A stretch of DNA of 24,775 nt from an uncultured Clostridia bacterium (lineage in GTDB: Bacteria > Bacillota > Clostridia > Oscillospirales > Oscillospiraceae). The position numbers and the translations under genes were made by a program. The stretch is from contig CAMWSZ010000006.1 in NCBI GenBank assembly GCA_947177005.1, forward strand, positions 1-24,775. Reading direction: 5' to 3'. Positions 15,335 to 23,414 of this stretch are shown here, one piece after another. Under the pieces are notes generated by a model that saw nothing but the letters and a program-made list of their open reading frames with translations, had not been told where the DNA came from and made no database searches. Numbering within the stretch: position 1 is the stretch's first letter; each line of letters starts with the position of its first letter.

Positions 15335-17869
15335 GTGATCGAGCATTTATTTACACAATTTATTCGGTCTTTGGGGATCTTCTTCCGAACGATCCGGGCC
15401 TTTTTTACCCGAAAGCTGGTGGGCCTGAGCGCCCGTCTCCGGCGGCTGTTCAATTTTTCCCGCAATGCTACGAAGATTGCCATGTCCTCCCTGCAGGGCG
15501 CGGCCGCGATGGCCCAAAAGCCCAGCAAGCGGGAGGACTATATCGAGACGGACCGGCTGTTTATCTCCAAAGCCCTGCTGCTGTGGCTGGTAGCCGGCGC
15601 GGTGGCGCTGGGACTGGCGGTCTATTTTGTGATCTGGCCCTTTGTGCTCAGCCATTTCCTGACGGCCCGCTTTTTCGTGGAGGATAAGCGGGTGGAGAAC
15701 TGGACGGGCCGGGTGATTCTATATTACGACAAGAAGAAAACCGTCCCCATGCGGTCGGGCCGTCTGACGGACGGACGGCTGGAGGGGGAAGGAAAGGAAT
15801 ACGACGAAAACGGTGTCCTGTCCTATGAAGGGAGCTTCCGCGCCGGTTTGTACAATGGCACCGGCTCCGCTTATGAAAACGGTGTGCTGGTGTACACGGG
15901 CGATTACGCGGAGGGACTCCGCTCCGGTACGGGTAAGCTCTATACAAACGGGAACCTGTTTTATGAGGGGCAGTTTCAGGCGGATGTGCCCTCCGGCGAG
16001 GGAACGTCCTACTATGCCGGCGGCGGGATTGCCTACCGCGGGGAGTTTGCCAACGGCGTGTTCGAGGGCCAGGGCACGTCCTTCAGCCGTCAGGGCACCC
16101 GGATGTATGAGGGCGGCTTCTCCGGCGGACTGTACAACGGCCAGGGAAGTCTGTATCTCTCCCGCAGAGAACGAATCACGGCTGTGTTTTCCGAGGGCGA
16201 GCCGGAGGGCGCGGTGCGGTGGCTGAAAAACGGCATCCTCTATTACGAGGGCGAATGGGGCAGCACCTGTGCGGAGGGCTTCGGCAAAATCTATACGCAG
16301 ACAGGCAATGTCCTGTATGAAGGCCGGGTCACCGGCGGAACGCTGGACGGACCGTGGCTGCTGGATCTGGGTCTGGATGAATTTCGCTCCGCGATGGGCG
16401 AAGGAAAGCTGACAGAGGAGACGAACCCCGGCGGCGGCTTTACGATTACCAGCACGGCTCTTGGCCTGACGGCTCAGTGCCGGTTCCGGCAGGACGGGAC
16501 GGATGCGTCGGTGCAGACGGTCGGGGTGTTCCAGGCCCAGGGCGACGGTAAGGACTGGGTGGAGCTGCTGCCTGAGCGTCTGACCGGCAGCGGCGTCTGG
16601 ACCGGAGAAGTGGAAATGCCAGCAGTGCAGGGAATCCCCCTGCCGGCCGGGACCTACCAGGCCCAGGAGAAGGAGGAGGAATCGTACTGGCAGCTGCTGC
16701 TGTTCAACGAGTCCGGTTCGCCCGTGCTGTATCAGTGCGGACGGAGGGAAGAGGAACTGCCGGAGATTTCGGGACCCGTGGGATTTCCGGCGGATGAAGC
16801 CGGTGACAGCCGTACCAGCGCGCTGCTGGCTTCGCTGGATCTGATGGAGGACACCGGTGCTGCGGCGGCCAACGGCGGCACGGAGTCTAATCCCTATCTT
16901 GGCAGCACGGACCCGGGCAGCGCACTGGCCGCCTGTCAGGACGGAGAAGCCGGGGCGCAGTTGATGAATGCGCTGCTGCTGTATTGGGAAAACGCGGAGC
17001 GGCGCACTGCGGCGGAGAATAATCTGGCCCGCACGCAGCAGCTGCTGGACGATGCCGCGGCGTTAGGCGGCAGCACGGACACGCTGGAGGCGGCGTGTAT
17101 GGCGCTGGCGGACACGATTGAAACGTGTGCCCATGAGATGAGCAAGGCTGCTATGGCTGCCCAGACGGCGGCGAACGCGGACCCGGCGGCATACGATGCG
17201 GCGGCGGCAGCGGTCATGTTCGACCCGGCGCAGCTGAATACGGAGAATCTTGCGCTGACAACAGCGGCCTACGTACAGGGCAAGGGCGGAACGGTGGACC
17301 CCGCTTCGATGGCACTGGATCTGAAAACCGCACTGGTGGATTTGTCCACGTCCTATCAGGCCGTACAGGCCGCGATACGGAATTATGAGGACGCCGGAAA
17401 CGCCTCCCAACAGGCGGCTACAGCTTACGCGATGGAAACCGGCAGCAAGACGGGCTGGTTTACGGCGCTGTCCGCAAAAGAGGATTCCCGGGCGGCGCTG
17501 GTTGCGGCAATTTCTTCCTTCAGCCGTCAGGCAAATGAGCTGAACCGGCAGAGCGGCGGCTGGGTTTCCAGAAGCTGCGGCTGGTATGCCAGTGAATTTA
17601 CTGAGTTGTTCCAGCTGGAATCGCAGGAACAGCCCGTTGAACAGAAGCCTCTGGAGGAGCGTTTGGAGGAGATTTTGCAGGGTATCAAGGACGAGGAACC
17701 TCCAGAGGAGGAGAACGCGCCGGAACAGGCGGCCAAAGAACCTGAAAACGATGGGAAAACAGAAGGCAAGACAGAATCTGAGAACGCGCCGGAACTTGAG
17801 AGCGAAACGGCCTCGGAAGATCCGGAGGACGTGACGGATACTCCGGCAGAACCGGAAGAAGGGATGTGA
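15335..17869 (+). CDS. Large single-pass membrane protein with MORN-like repeats
   Basis: An 844-residue protein starting at GTG 15335 after a purine-rich site (AGGGGGAG). A basic N-terminal region of about 75 residues precedes one hydrophobic helix at about 81-105 (LLLWLVAGAVALGLAVYFVI). About residues 140-330 hold at least seven MORN-like repeats with the G-x-G-x-x-Y and Y-x-G-x-F pattern (GEGKEYDENGVLSYEGSF, GTGSAYENGVLVYTGDY, GTGKLYTNGNLFYEGQF, and so on). The middle is beta-rich, then Ala-rich helical (about 530-760), and the last 80 residues are an acidic Glu/Pro-rich tail. MORN repeats commonly bind lipids, proteins or peptidoglycan-associated partners, but the repeats here would lie outside the cytoplasmic membrane if the N-terminus is inside. 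It is placed directly before the CIS terminator gene. A docking or wall-contact role is inferred only. Confidence 0.85.
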   Translation: MIEHLFTQFIRSLGIFFRTIRAFFTRKLVGLSARLRRLFNFSRNATKIAMSSLQGAAAMAQKPSKREDYIETDRLFISKALLLWLVAGAVALGLAVYFVIWPFVLSHFLTARFFVEDKRVENWTGRVILYYDKKKTVPMRSGRLTDGRLEGEGKEYDENGVLSYEGSFRAGLYNGTGSAYENGVLVYTGDYAEGLRSGTGKLYTNGNLFYEGQFQADVPSGEGTSYYAGGGIAYRGEFANGVFEGQGTSFSRQGTRMYEGGFSGGLYNGQGSLYLSRRERITAVFSEGEPEGAVRWLKNGILYYEGEWGSTCAEGFGKIYTQTGNVLYEGRVTGGTLDGPWLLDLGLDEFRSAMGEGKLTEETNPGGGFTITSTALGLTAQCRFRQDGTDASVQTVGVFQAQGDGKDWVELLPERLTGSGVWTGEVEMPAVQGIPLPAGTYQAQEKEEESYWQLLLFNESGSPVLYQCGRREEELPEISGPVGFPADEAGDSRTSALLASLDLMEDTGAAAANGGTESNPYLGSTDPGSALAACQDGEAGAQLMNALLLYWENAERRTAAENNLARTQQLLDDAAALGGSTDTLEAACMALADTIETCAHEMSKAAMAAQTAANADPAAYDAAAAAVMFDPAQLNTENLALTTAAYVQGKGGTVDPASMALDLKTALVDLSTSYQAVQAAIRNYEDAGNASQQAATAYAMETGSKTGWFTALSAKEDSRAALVAAISSFSRQANELNRQSGGWVSRSCGWYASEFTELFQLESQEQPVEQKPLEERLEEILQGIKDEEPPEEENAPEQAAKEPENDGKTEGKTESENAPELESETASEDPEDVTDTPAEPEEGM

Positions 17870-17875
17870 TGCGCA

Positions 17876-18466
17876 ATGGCAGACTATACCGCCCTGGTAG
17901 AGGCCGGGAACGCACTGGTCGAACTGCTGCGGGACAATCTGACGCCGGAACCCTTGGGCGACCGGGAACTGATTTCCCTGTGTTCCCCCCATGAGAGCGG
18001 AAACAGTCAGATGACCCTCTACCTCTATCATATTGAGGAGGAGAACCCCAACATGACCTCCGGCTATTACCAGGTGGACCGGAATACCCAGCGGATTTGT
18101 CCGGCGCAGTTCGCGCTGCGCTATCTGGTCACCGCACACTCGAAAGCGCCTGTACAGCTGCGGGAGGCGGATCAGCACCGGATCGTGGGCGCGGCGATTC
18201 AGACGCTGCGGGACAATCCGGTGATCCCTGCCAAGTACCTGACCGGCTCTATGGCCGAGGAGGGGGCGGAGCTGCGGGTGATGGTGGAGAAAATACCAAT
18301 GGAGCAGCTTCTGAAAATCTGGAATAATACCGCGAAGGAATATAAATTATCCTTTGTGGTGCTGCTGACGGGCATCACCATCCGCTCCAGACGCGAGCGC
18401 CGGGTGAGCCGTGTCACCGATCTTACCATTGAGACAGACCAGACGCCGCCGGGAGGCGGACGATGA
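17876..18466 (+). CDS. DUF4255 / Pvc16-like sheath-tube terminator
   Basis: The 196-residue protein resembles the DUF4255 (Pvc16 N-terminal) family in length and layout: an opening helix (ALVEAGNALVELLRDNLTPE), the strand MTLYLYHIEEENPNM with Tyr-Leu-Tyr-His, then RYLVTAHSKAPVQLREADQH and HRIVGAAIQTLRDNPVIP, all typical of the family. Pvc16-type proteins cap the distal end of the tube and sheath and fix particle length. The Shine-Dalgarno is weak (GAAGAAGGG about 12 nt before ATG 17876). Its end overlaps the next gene by ATGA at 18463-18466. The presence of this gene supports a CIS assembly and not a simple defective prophage tail. Confidence 0.92.
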   Translation: MADYTALVEAGNALVELLRDNLTPEPLGDRELISLCSPHESGNSQMTLYLYHIEEENPNMTSGYYQVDRNTQRICPAQFALRYLVTAHSKAPVQLREADQHRIVGAAIQTLRDNPVIPAKYLTGSMAEEGAELRVMVEKIPMEQLLKIWNNTAKEYKLSFVVLLTGITIRSRRERRVSRVTDLTIETDQTPPGGGR

Positions 18467-19176
18467 TCCGGCGGCAGGTAAGCGTCGCGCTGCTGGTGCG
18501 GGACGCTTTTACCGGATATCCGTTTCCGTCGGCACACGGCACGTTCTGCGAGGTGGACGGACAGCGCTGTACACCGGTCTGGAAGGAGGGGGGGTATCTG
18601 GTCCTGACGGACCTGCCCCCCGGCGAACACACGGTCACGCTGCGGCGGCAGGGATATCTGGAGGAGTCGCTGACGGCCGTCACGGGGGACGGGCGCCCCT
18701 GGGAGGGGTGGATGAGTCTGCGTCCGGGAGCGGACTGCCGCCTCCCGGTTCAGGCCGTCCGGGTGTCGCTGGCGGTCAGCGGCCCCCAAAACACAGAAAT
18801 CTGGCTGGCCCAGGACGGCGGCGGAAAACTGAAGCTGGCCCAGGAAAAAGCCGAAGCCGGCGCACGGCAACTGAAGGTGTTTTGTTCCGGGCCGGAGAGC
18901 CGCCAGCCAGTGCCGGGCGATTTTCTGATTGCGGACGCAAAAAATCCTGAGACGGCGGCGCTGGAATCACTGCAAAACGGCCGGGCATGTCTGGCGCGTC
19001 CGCTGCTGTACGGCCACGCCCGCGGAAAAGAGCTGATGTTTGCGCAGCGGTATCAGGCCGGTGGGGACGGACGGATCGAATGTGTTCTGCGGGAGAGCGG
19101 GAAGCTGTGGGTATTATGCGGAAAAACGCTGTCCTCCTGGGAGATAATGCCGGGTGAAAACAAGATTAAGATTTGA
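18463..19176 (+). CDS. CIS-associated protein with N-terminal carboxypeptidase-regulatory/PEGA-like beta domain
   Basis: In this 237-residue protein, residues about 5-75 have a small beta-sandwich pattern: VALLVRDAFTGYPFPSA then YLVLTDLPPGEHTVTLRRQG, which resembles carboxypeptidase regulatory-like or PEGA domains. The rest shows no family that I recognise, but includes further strands (VRVSLAVSGPQNTEIWLAQD). There is no signal peptide. It is coupled to the DUF4255 gene by ATGA and sits 19 bp before the PAAR-like gene. Similar small beta-domain proteins often accompany DUF4255 genes in CIS loci, so a particle-bound role is likely. Cargo or adaptor functions cannot be excluded. Confidence 0.75.
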   Translation: MIRRQVSVALLVRDAFTGYPFPSAHGTFCEVDGQRCTPVWKEGGYLVLTDLPPGEHTVTLRRQGYLEESLTAVTGDGRPWEGWMSLRPGADCRLPVQAVRVSLAVSGPQNTEIWLAQDGGGKLKLAQEKAEAGARQLKVFCSGPESRQPVPGDFLIADAKNPETAALESLQNGRACLARPLLYGHARGKELMFAQRYQAGGDGRIECVLRESGKLWVLCGKTLSSWEIMPGENKIKI

Positions 19177-19178
19177 CG

Positions 19179-19185
19179 AAAGGAG
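19179..19185 (+). promoter_or_regulatory. Ribosome binding site fixing the PAAR-like gene start
   Basis: AAAGGAG is 10 nt before ATG 19196. An in-frame ATG at 19154 lies inside the previous gene and lacks such a site, so 19196 is the better start. Confidence 0.6.
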
Positions 19186-19195
19186 CGAGCCAGAT

Positions 19196-19573
19196 ATGGC
19201 GAACCCAGCGGTACAGACGGCGGTTTGTACCTGTTCCTTTGGGGCGGTCCCTATGCTCCTGCCGGTGACAAGCCAGCAGACGGTGCAGATGCTCAGCCAG
19301 CTCTCCGCCACCATTATGGATAACAAGCCGGCTACCTTCGGAATGTGCAGCAGTTTGGGCAATCCCACGGTAGCCGCGGCCACCGCCGCCGCAATGGGCG
19401 CATTGACGCCCATGCCCTGCGTCCCGGCGACACCCGCGCCCTGGACACCCGGCGTGTCCACCATCCTGATCTGCGGCAATCCGCTGCTGAATAATACCAG
19501 CACGCTGCAGTGTATGTACGGCGGCGTGATTCAGATTACGGCGACCCCGGCGGTGAACATACAGGTCCCGTGA
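19196..19573 (+). CDS. DUF4280 PAAR-like spike tip protein
   Basis: From ATG 19196 the protein has 125 residues and matches the DUF4280 pattern: an early VCTCSFGAVP motif with paired cysteines, a central MPCVPATPAPW, then a C-terminal half with ILICGNPLLNNTSTLQCMYG and GGVIQITATP. DUF4280 proteins are PAAR-like and are thought to cap the VgrG/gp5 spike and hold a metal ion through cysteines and histidines. Here several Cys are present (about residues 10, 12, 43, 67, 87 and 100). In many eCIS clusters the PAAR gene follows the gp25 gene; here it is placed far downstream, next to the AAA+ ATPase gene. No effector domain is fused to it. Confidence 0.88.
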   Translation: MANPAVQTAVCTCSFGAVPMLLPVTSQQTVQMLSQLSATIMDNKPATFGMCSSLGNPTVAAATAAAMGALTPMPCVPATPAPWTPGVSTILICGNPLLNNTSTLQCMYGGVIQITATPAVNIQVP

Positions 19574-19597
19574 GAAACGGACAGGAGGAAGGCAAAC

Positions 19598-21754
19598 ATG
19601 GAACAAGGCAGCCTGCGGGAGATTAATCTGACCCGGCTGGGGCAGGGCTATGGGAATCAGTGGGAGCTGATGAATGACCTGTTTGCCTGGCTGGATCTGC
19701 ACCTCTATTATTACTACCGGGAACACCGGTGGCTGGGTCCCTCCAGTGATTTGAAAAATATGCTGGGGCTGGTGGTTTCCCAGGAAGAATTCGAGCATAA
19801 TCTGGCAAAGGCCGCCCAGACGGGACTGCGGACGGGCCTTCCGGAGGAGGACCGGATGCGTCTGGACCAGGTGCAGGAGGCGGTTGCCCTGCGCCTACGG
19901 CGGACGTCCGCGCCGCTGCCGCTGCTGCGGCTGTTTGAACGGTGCGGGCTGGATGCGTTCCAGCAGCACTGCGTGATTTTAGCGTATGCCGTTCTGCTGG
20001 ACCGGAAATATGAGAAGCTCTTCGCCTATCTTCAGGACGACATGACCGGCAGAGCGCCCAGAACGGATTTGGCGGTGCAGCTGTTTCTGCCGGAGGGGGA
20101 GAGTATGGAGGCGTATTTGTCCCGGTTCTCCCTGAAAAACGGCTTTACCCGGCTGTTCTGTCCGGACCGGCTGGAAGAGGGCGCGATGGTTCTGCGGGAA
20201 ACCGCTGTGGAATTCCTGTCCACCGGTACTGTTGCCGGACGGCCCGGGCGGACGCTGTTCGACGGCGCGGCGCGGCGTCCGGACGGCCCGCTGGCGGTAC
20301 AGGGGGAGGCGGCGCGGCGTTTGGACCGGTTATTTTCCGGACCAGAGGAACGGTGCATCTGCCTGAACGGTCCGTCCGGCGGTGGGAAACGGTTCCAGGT
20401 AGAGCATCTGATGGGCCGGAATCGGGAAAAATGCGTATTCGCGGACCTGGAGGGAGAGGACTGGAAGGAATTGGCGGAGGAGGCCGCGTTAGCGGCCAAT
20501 CTGACCGGCGCATATTTATGTCTGTATCATCTGGACCGGAAGGACGAGACAGGAAATCTGACCGCACCGGAACAGCGGATGGTAGAAACGCTGGCGGGGC
20601 TGGAGCTGAAGCGGAACAAGCGGTTTTTATTGTCGCAGCTGCCGCTGCGGGCGCGAATCTCTACGCTGGCCGTGGAACTGGAGCTGCCGGCCGTCACGGA
20701 GGGAGAACGGCTGACGCTGTTCCGGACGTTTCTGAGGGATGAGACGCTGGACGGGGATATAACGGCGGAGGAGCTGGCGGCAAAATTTCGGTTCTCTCCC
20801 CGGCAGATCCGGTCCGCCTGCCTGCAGGCGGGCGGGCTGGCCCGGCTGTCCGGTGAAAATACCATTTCAGGGGCGCTGATTCATCAGTGCTGTTACCGGC
20901 AGGCAGTCCACAGGCTGGGCAGCCTGGGCAGCCTGGTCCCCGCCGCGTATACCTGGGATGACGTGGTCATGCCGCAGGCGCAGAAAGAGCTGATGCAGCG
21001 GGCCTGCGGCCATATCCGGTATCAGCATCAGGTATACTGTGCCTGGGGGTTCGAACGGAAAATCAGCTATGGCCGTGGGCTGTCTATACTGTTTGCGGGT
21101 GCGCCCGGCACCGGAAAAACCATGTGCGCCCAGGTGATGGCCAACCAGTTGAATATGGAAATGTATAAGATTAACATTTCCCAGATTGTCAGCAAGTACA
21201 TCGGCGAGACAGAAAAAAATTTGCAGTCGGTTTTCGCGGAGGCCAAACACTCCAACTGCATCCTGTTTTTCGACGAGTGTGATGCGCTTTTCGGCAAGCG
21301 CAGCGAGGTAAAGGATTCCCACGACCGCAATGCCAATGTGGAGGTGGCCTATCTGTTGCAGCAGATTGAGGAATACGACGGCGTATGCATTTTGGCGACC
21401 AACCTGATCGGGAATATTGACGAGGCGTTTATGCGGCGTATGACCTATGTGATCCGCTTTCCGTTTCCGGACCCGCCCATGCGGGAAAAAATCTACCGCC
21501 GGACCATCCCGGAGGACGCACCGGTATCCGAGGATATCGACTGGGATTTTCTGGCGAAAAAATTTGAACTGGCAGGCGGACATATCAAAAATATCGTACT
21601 GGCCGGAGCGTTTATGGCGGCGGGAGAGGGCAGCCCCATCTCCATGCGGCATCTGCTCCAGGCGGCGGTGGACGAGATGAAAAAGAACGATATCGTCGTG
21701 GTTCGGGAAGAGCTGCGGGAATATGCGGATCTGCTGGAGGTGGAGCGCGGATGA
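19598..21754 (+). CDS. AAA+ ATPase of the CIS (Pvc15-like) with degenerate N-terminal P-loop
   Basis: This 718-residue protein ends in a standard AAA+ domain: Walker A GAPGTGKT (501-508), Walker B ILFFDE (555-560), sensor 1 ATN (N602) and an arginine-rich segment RRMTYVIRF. The N-terminal 240 residues or so are helical. A second, damaged P-loop region appears at 258-265 (GPSGGGKR, lacking the final Ser/Thr), suggesting an ancestral tandem ATPase fold. ATPases of this type (Pvc15/Afp15) are required for assembly or cargo loading in eCIS; in Photorhabdus Pvc15 is implicated in effector loading. GGAGGAA precedes ATG 19598. The 3' end overlaps the SpoIIE-like gene by ATGA (21751-21754), linking the particle ATPase to the signalling genes. 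Confidence 0.93.
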   Translation: MEQGSLREINLTRLGQGYGNQWELMNDLFAWLDLHLYYYYREHRWLGPSSDLKNMLGLVVSQEEFEHNLAKAAQTGLRTGLPEEDRMRLDQVQEAVALRLRRTSAPLPLLRLFERCGLDAFQQHCVILAYAVLLDRKYEKLFAYLQDDMTGRAPRTDLAVQLFLPEGESMEAYLSRFSLKNGFTRLFCPDRLEEGAMVLRETAVEFLSTGTVAGRPGRTLFDGAARRPDGPLAVQGEAARRLDRLFSGPEERCICLNGPSGGGKRFQVEHLMGRNREKCVFADLEGEDWKELAEEAALAANLTGAYLCLYHLDRKDETGNLTAPEQRMVETLAGLELKRNKRFLLSQLPLRARISTLAVELELPAVTEGERLTLFRTFLRDETLDGDITAEELAAKFRFSPRQIRSACLQAGGLARLSGENTISGALIHQCCYRQAVHRLGSLGSLVPAAYTWDDVVMPQAQKELMQRACGHIRYQHQVYCAWGFERKISYGRGLSILFAGAPGTGKTMCAQVMANQLNMEMYKINISQIVSKYIGETEKNLQSVFAEAKHSNCILFFDECDALFGKRSEVKDSHDRNANVEVAYLLQQIEEYDGVCILATNLIGNIDEAFMRRMTYVIRFPFPDPPMREKIYRRTIPEDAPVSEDIDWDFLAKKFELAGGHIKNIVLAGAFMAAGEGSPISMRHLLQAAVDEMKKNDIVVVREELREYADLLEVERG

Positions 21755-23274
21755 AGAAAAAAACGGTCTGGTTGAAAATCCGGTTTCGGTGGCTGGGCGC
21801 GGCGGCGGCGCTGCTGGCACTGTCTATCGCCTGTATGGTTCTGCGGGACCTGCGCAGCGAGCCGCTCTGGAGCTGCGCGGAGTTTTTCCTGACTCTGGCG
21901 GCACTGATGGCGCTGCTGACAACACTGCGGCGGCTATATGCCGGGCTGTATCATCCCTTGGATTACCTGCAGGAGGCGGTGGACGCGTGGCAGGAGGACA
22001 GCGGCATGGAAAGCCTTCTTCTGGAGGAGGAAAACCAGTCCGACGAGGTCAGGGCCGTGGCCCGCAGCGTATACACGCAGCTGGCCAGGACCAGTCAAAA
22101 GGTGTACCAAATACGGACGGATGTCCGGCGGCAGACGGAACAGACCGTACGCCGGGAGCTGGCGGAGGAGATTGGGCGCAACGCCCTGCCCCAGGTGCTG
22201 CCGGACTATCCCAGCCGCGAGAACTTTTACACCTGCGGGCTGCTTTCGCCGGGGAACGATGCCAGCTGCTGCTTCTACGACTACTTTTACATTGACCCGG
22301 GACTGCTCTGCGTATCCATCGGGCAGGTCCCCGGAGGCGGCGTGTCGGAGGCCCTGTATATGGTCGTGGCGCAGACCACGGTCCGCAGCCGTCTGCGGCA
22401 GGGCCGGTCTTTGGCGGAGACAATGGCCGATGTCAATGCCCAACTCTACGATCTGGGGAGCAGGCAATCCTTTAACGTTCTGGTGGGCACGCTGAACACG
22501 TCGGACGGCCGCTTTCACTACATCAATGCCGGACAGGCACTCCCGCTGCTGATGCGCAACGAGTCCCGCTGCGAGTGGCTGGAGGCCCCGGTTTACGCGC
22601 CGCTGGGCATCAATGAGAGTGTGACCTATCAGACAATGGACCTGCGTCTGAAGCAGGGGGACCGCCTGCTGTTCCACACCAGCGGCCTGGGCCGGACGGA
22701 GGACGGTCAGGGGAAAGCCTTCGGGGAACAGGAGCTGCGTTCCGTGCTGAATCTAAGCGTTCACAAGGAGCTGGAGCCGGAGGGGATGCTGAGCTTTTTG
22801 CAGGCGGAGGCCGCCGCGTTCTGCGTCCGGGAACAGGACCGTCTGGGATATGCGGCGCTGCTGCTGGAGTTCCGGAAGGGGGACAAGGAGCTGGCCCACT
22901 GCGAGGTGCCCAGCCAGCCGGCATACGCCCGGGAGGTGGCCGCGTTCCTGAAAAAACAGTTTACGGACAACGGTATTTCCCCGCGCAGCTGTGCCCGGGC
23001 GGCCCTGATCGTGGACGAACTTTTCGCACTGTGCTGCCGTCGGGCCGGCGGTGGTATGGTTATGGTAGAGTGCGGCATCGCGCCGGATGCGCAGATGGTC
23101 AACATCCGCATGACGGCACCGCTGGGAGGCGTGTCGCCGCTGGAGAACAACTCGGACTGCCCCTCCGCCGAGGCCGCAGAGTTCGTGTGCAGCCAGGCGG
23201 ATTACGTGACCTTCAAGACCTGCGAGAACGACAGTGGACGTGATACCTTGACGGTGGTCTGCTTTCTGGAATAA
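21751..23274 (+). CDS. Membrane SpoIIE-like phosphatase fold fused to HATPase-like fold, both apparently catalytically dead
   Basis: 507 residues with two N-terminal hydrophobic helices (about 8-27 and 37-53), a HAMP-like and helical linker to about 130, a SpoIIE/PP2C-like domain (about 145-355) and an RsbW-like ATPase fold (about 385-507). The metal-site acids of PP2C enzymes are missing: the family GGDFYDF reads SCCFYDY (Cys174 for Asp), GDVSGKG reads GQVPGGG (Gln192 for Asp), and TDG reads TSG (Ser311 for Asp). Other family marks remain, such as NAGQALPLLMRN and APLGINESV. In the C-terminal domain the N-box Asn is Leu (DELFALCC, Leu427) and no GLGI motif is found. It overlaps the AAA+ gene. 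It probably acts as a sensor or binding platform, not as a phosphatase. Confidence 0.85.
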   Translation: MKKKTVWLKIRFRWLGAAAALLALSIACMVLRDLRSEPLWSCAEFFLTLAALMALLTTLRRLYAGLYHPLDYLQEAVDAWQEDSGMESLLLEEENQSDEVRAVARSVYTQLARTSQKVYQIRTDVRRQTEQTVRRELAEEIGRNALPQVLPDYPSRENFYTCGLLSPGNDASCCFYDYFYIDPGLLCVSIGQVPGGGVSEALYMVVAQTTVRSRLRQGRSLAETMADVNAQLYDLGSRQSFNVLVGTLNTSDGRFHYINAGQALPLLMRNESRCEWLEAPVYAPLGINESVTYQTMDLRLKQGDRLLFHTSGLGRTEDGQGKAFGEQELRSVLNLSVHKELEPEGMLSFLQAEAAAFCVREQDRLGYAALLLEFRKGDKELAHCEVPSQPAYAREVAAFLKKQFTDNGISPRSCARAALIVDELFALCCRRAGGGMVMVECGIAPDAQMVNIRMTAPLGGVSPLENNSDCPSAEAAEFVCSQADYVTFKTCENDSGRDTLTVVCFLE

Positions 23275-23414
23275 GGCGGAAATCTGTTGTGAAGAAGAGG
23301 GATCGAACATGGAGACAAAGTTTGCGAAAAGCGCCTATTGTAATTTTCTGTTCTGGGGAATTTGCCACCATGCTGTGCATGGCATTCAAGCATTACATGA
23401 AGGAGGAGTAACTG
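23275..23414 (+). other. 140-bp gap with two overlapping short reading frames, no clear gene
   Basis: This is the largest gap in the cluster and lies where an anti-anti-sigma (STAS) gene often occurs between a SpoIIE and an RsbW gene. Two small frames exist: GTG 23289 to TAA 23411 (40 codons, basic start, then PIVIFCSGEFATMLCMAFKH) and ATG 23309 to TAA 23428 (39 codons, preceded by GAAGAGG). Neither matches a family I know. The gap also holds the AAGGAGGAG ribosome site of the next gene. No promoter or terminator is evident. Confidence 0.35.

Noticed and set aside
20925..20942. Short direct repeat GGGCAGCCT in the ATPase gene
   Set aside because: It only encodes a Leu-Gly-Ser-Leu-Gly-Ser run in a linker and does not extend further.
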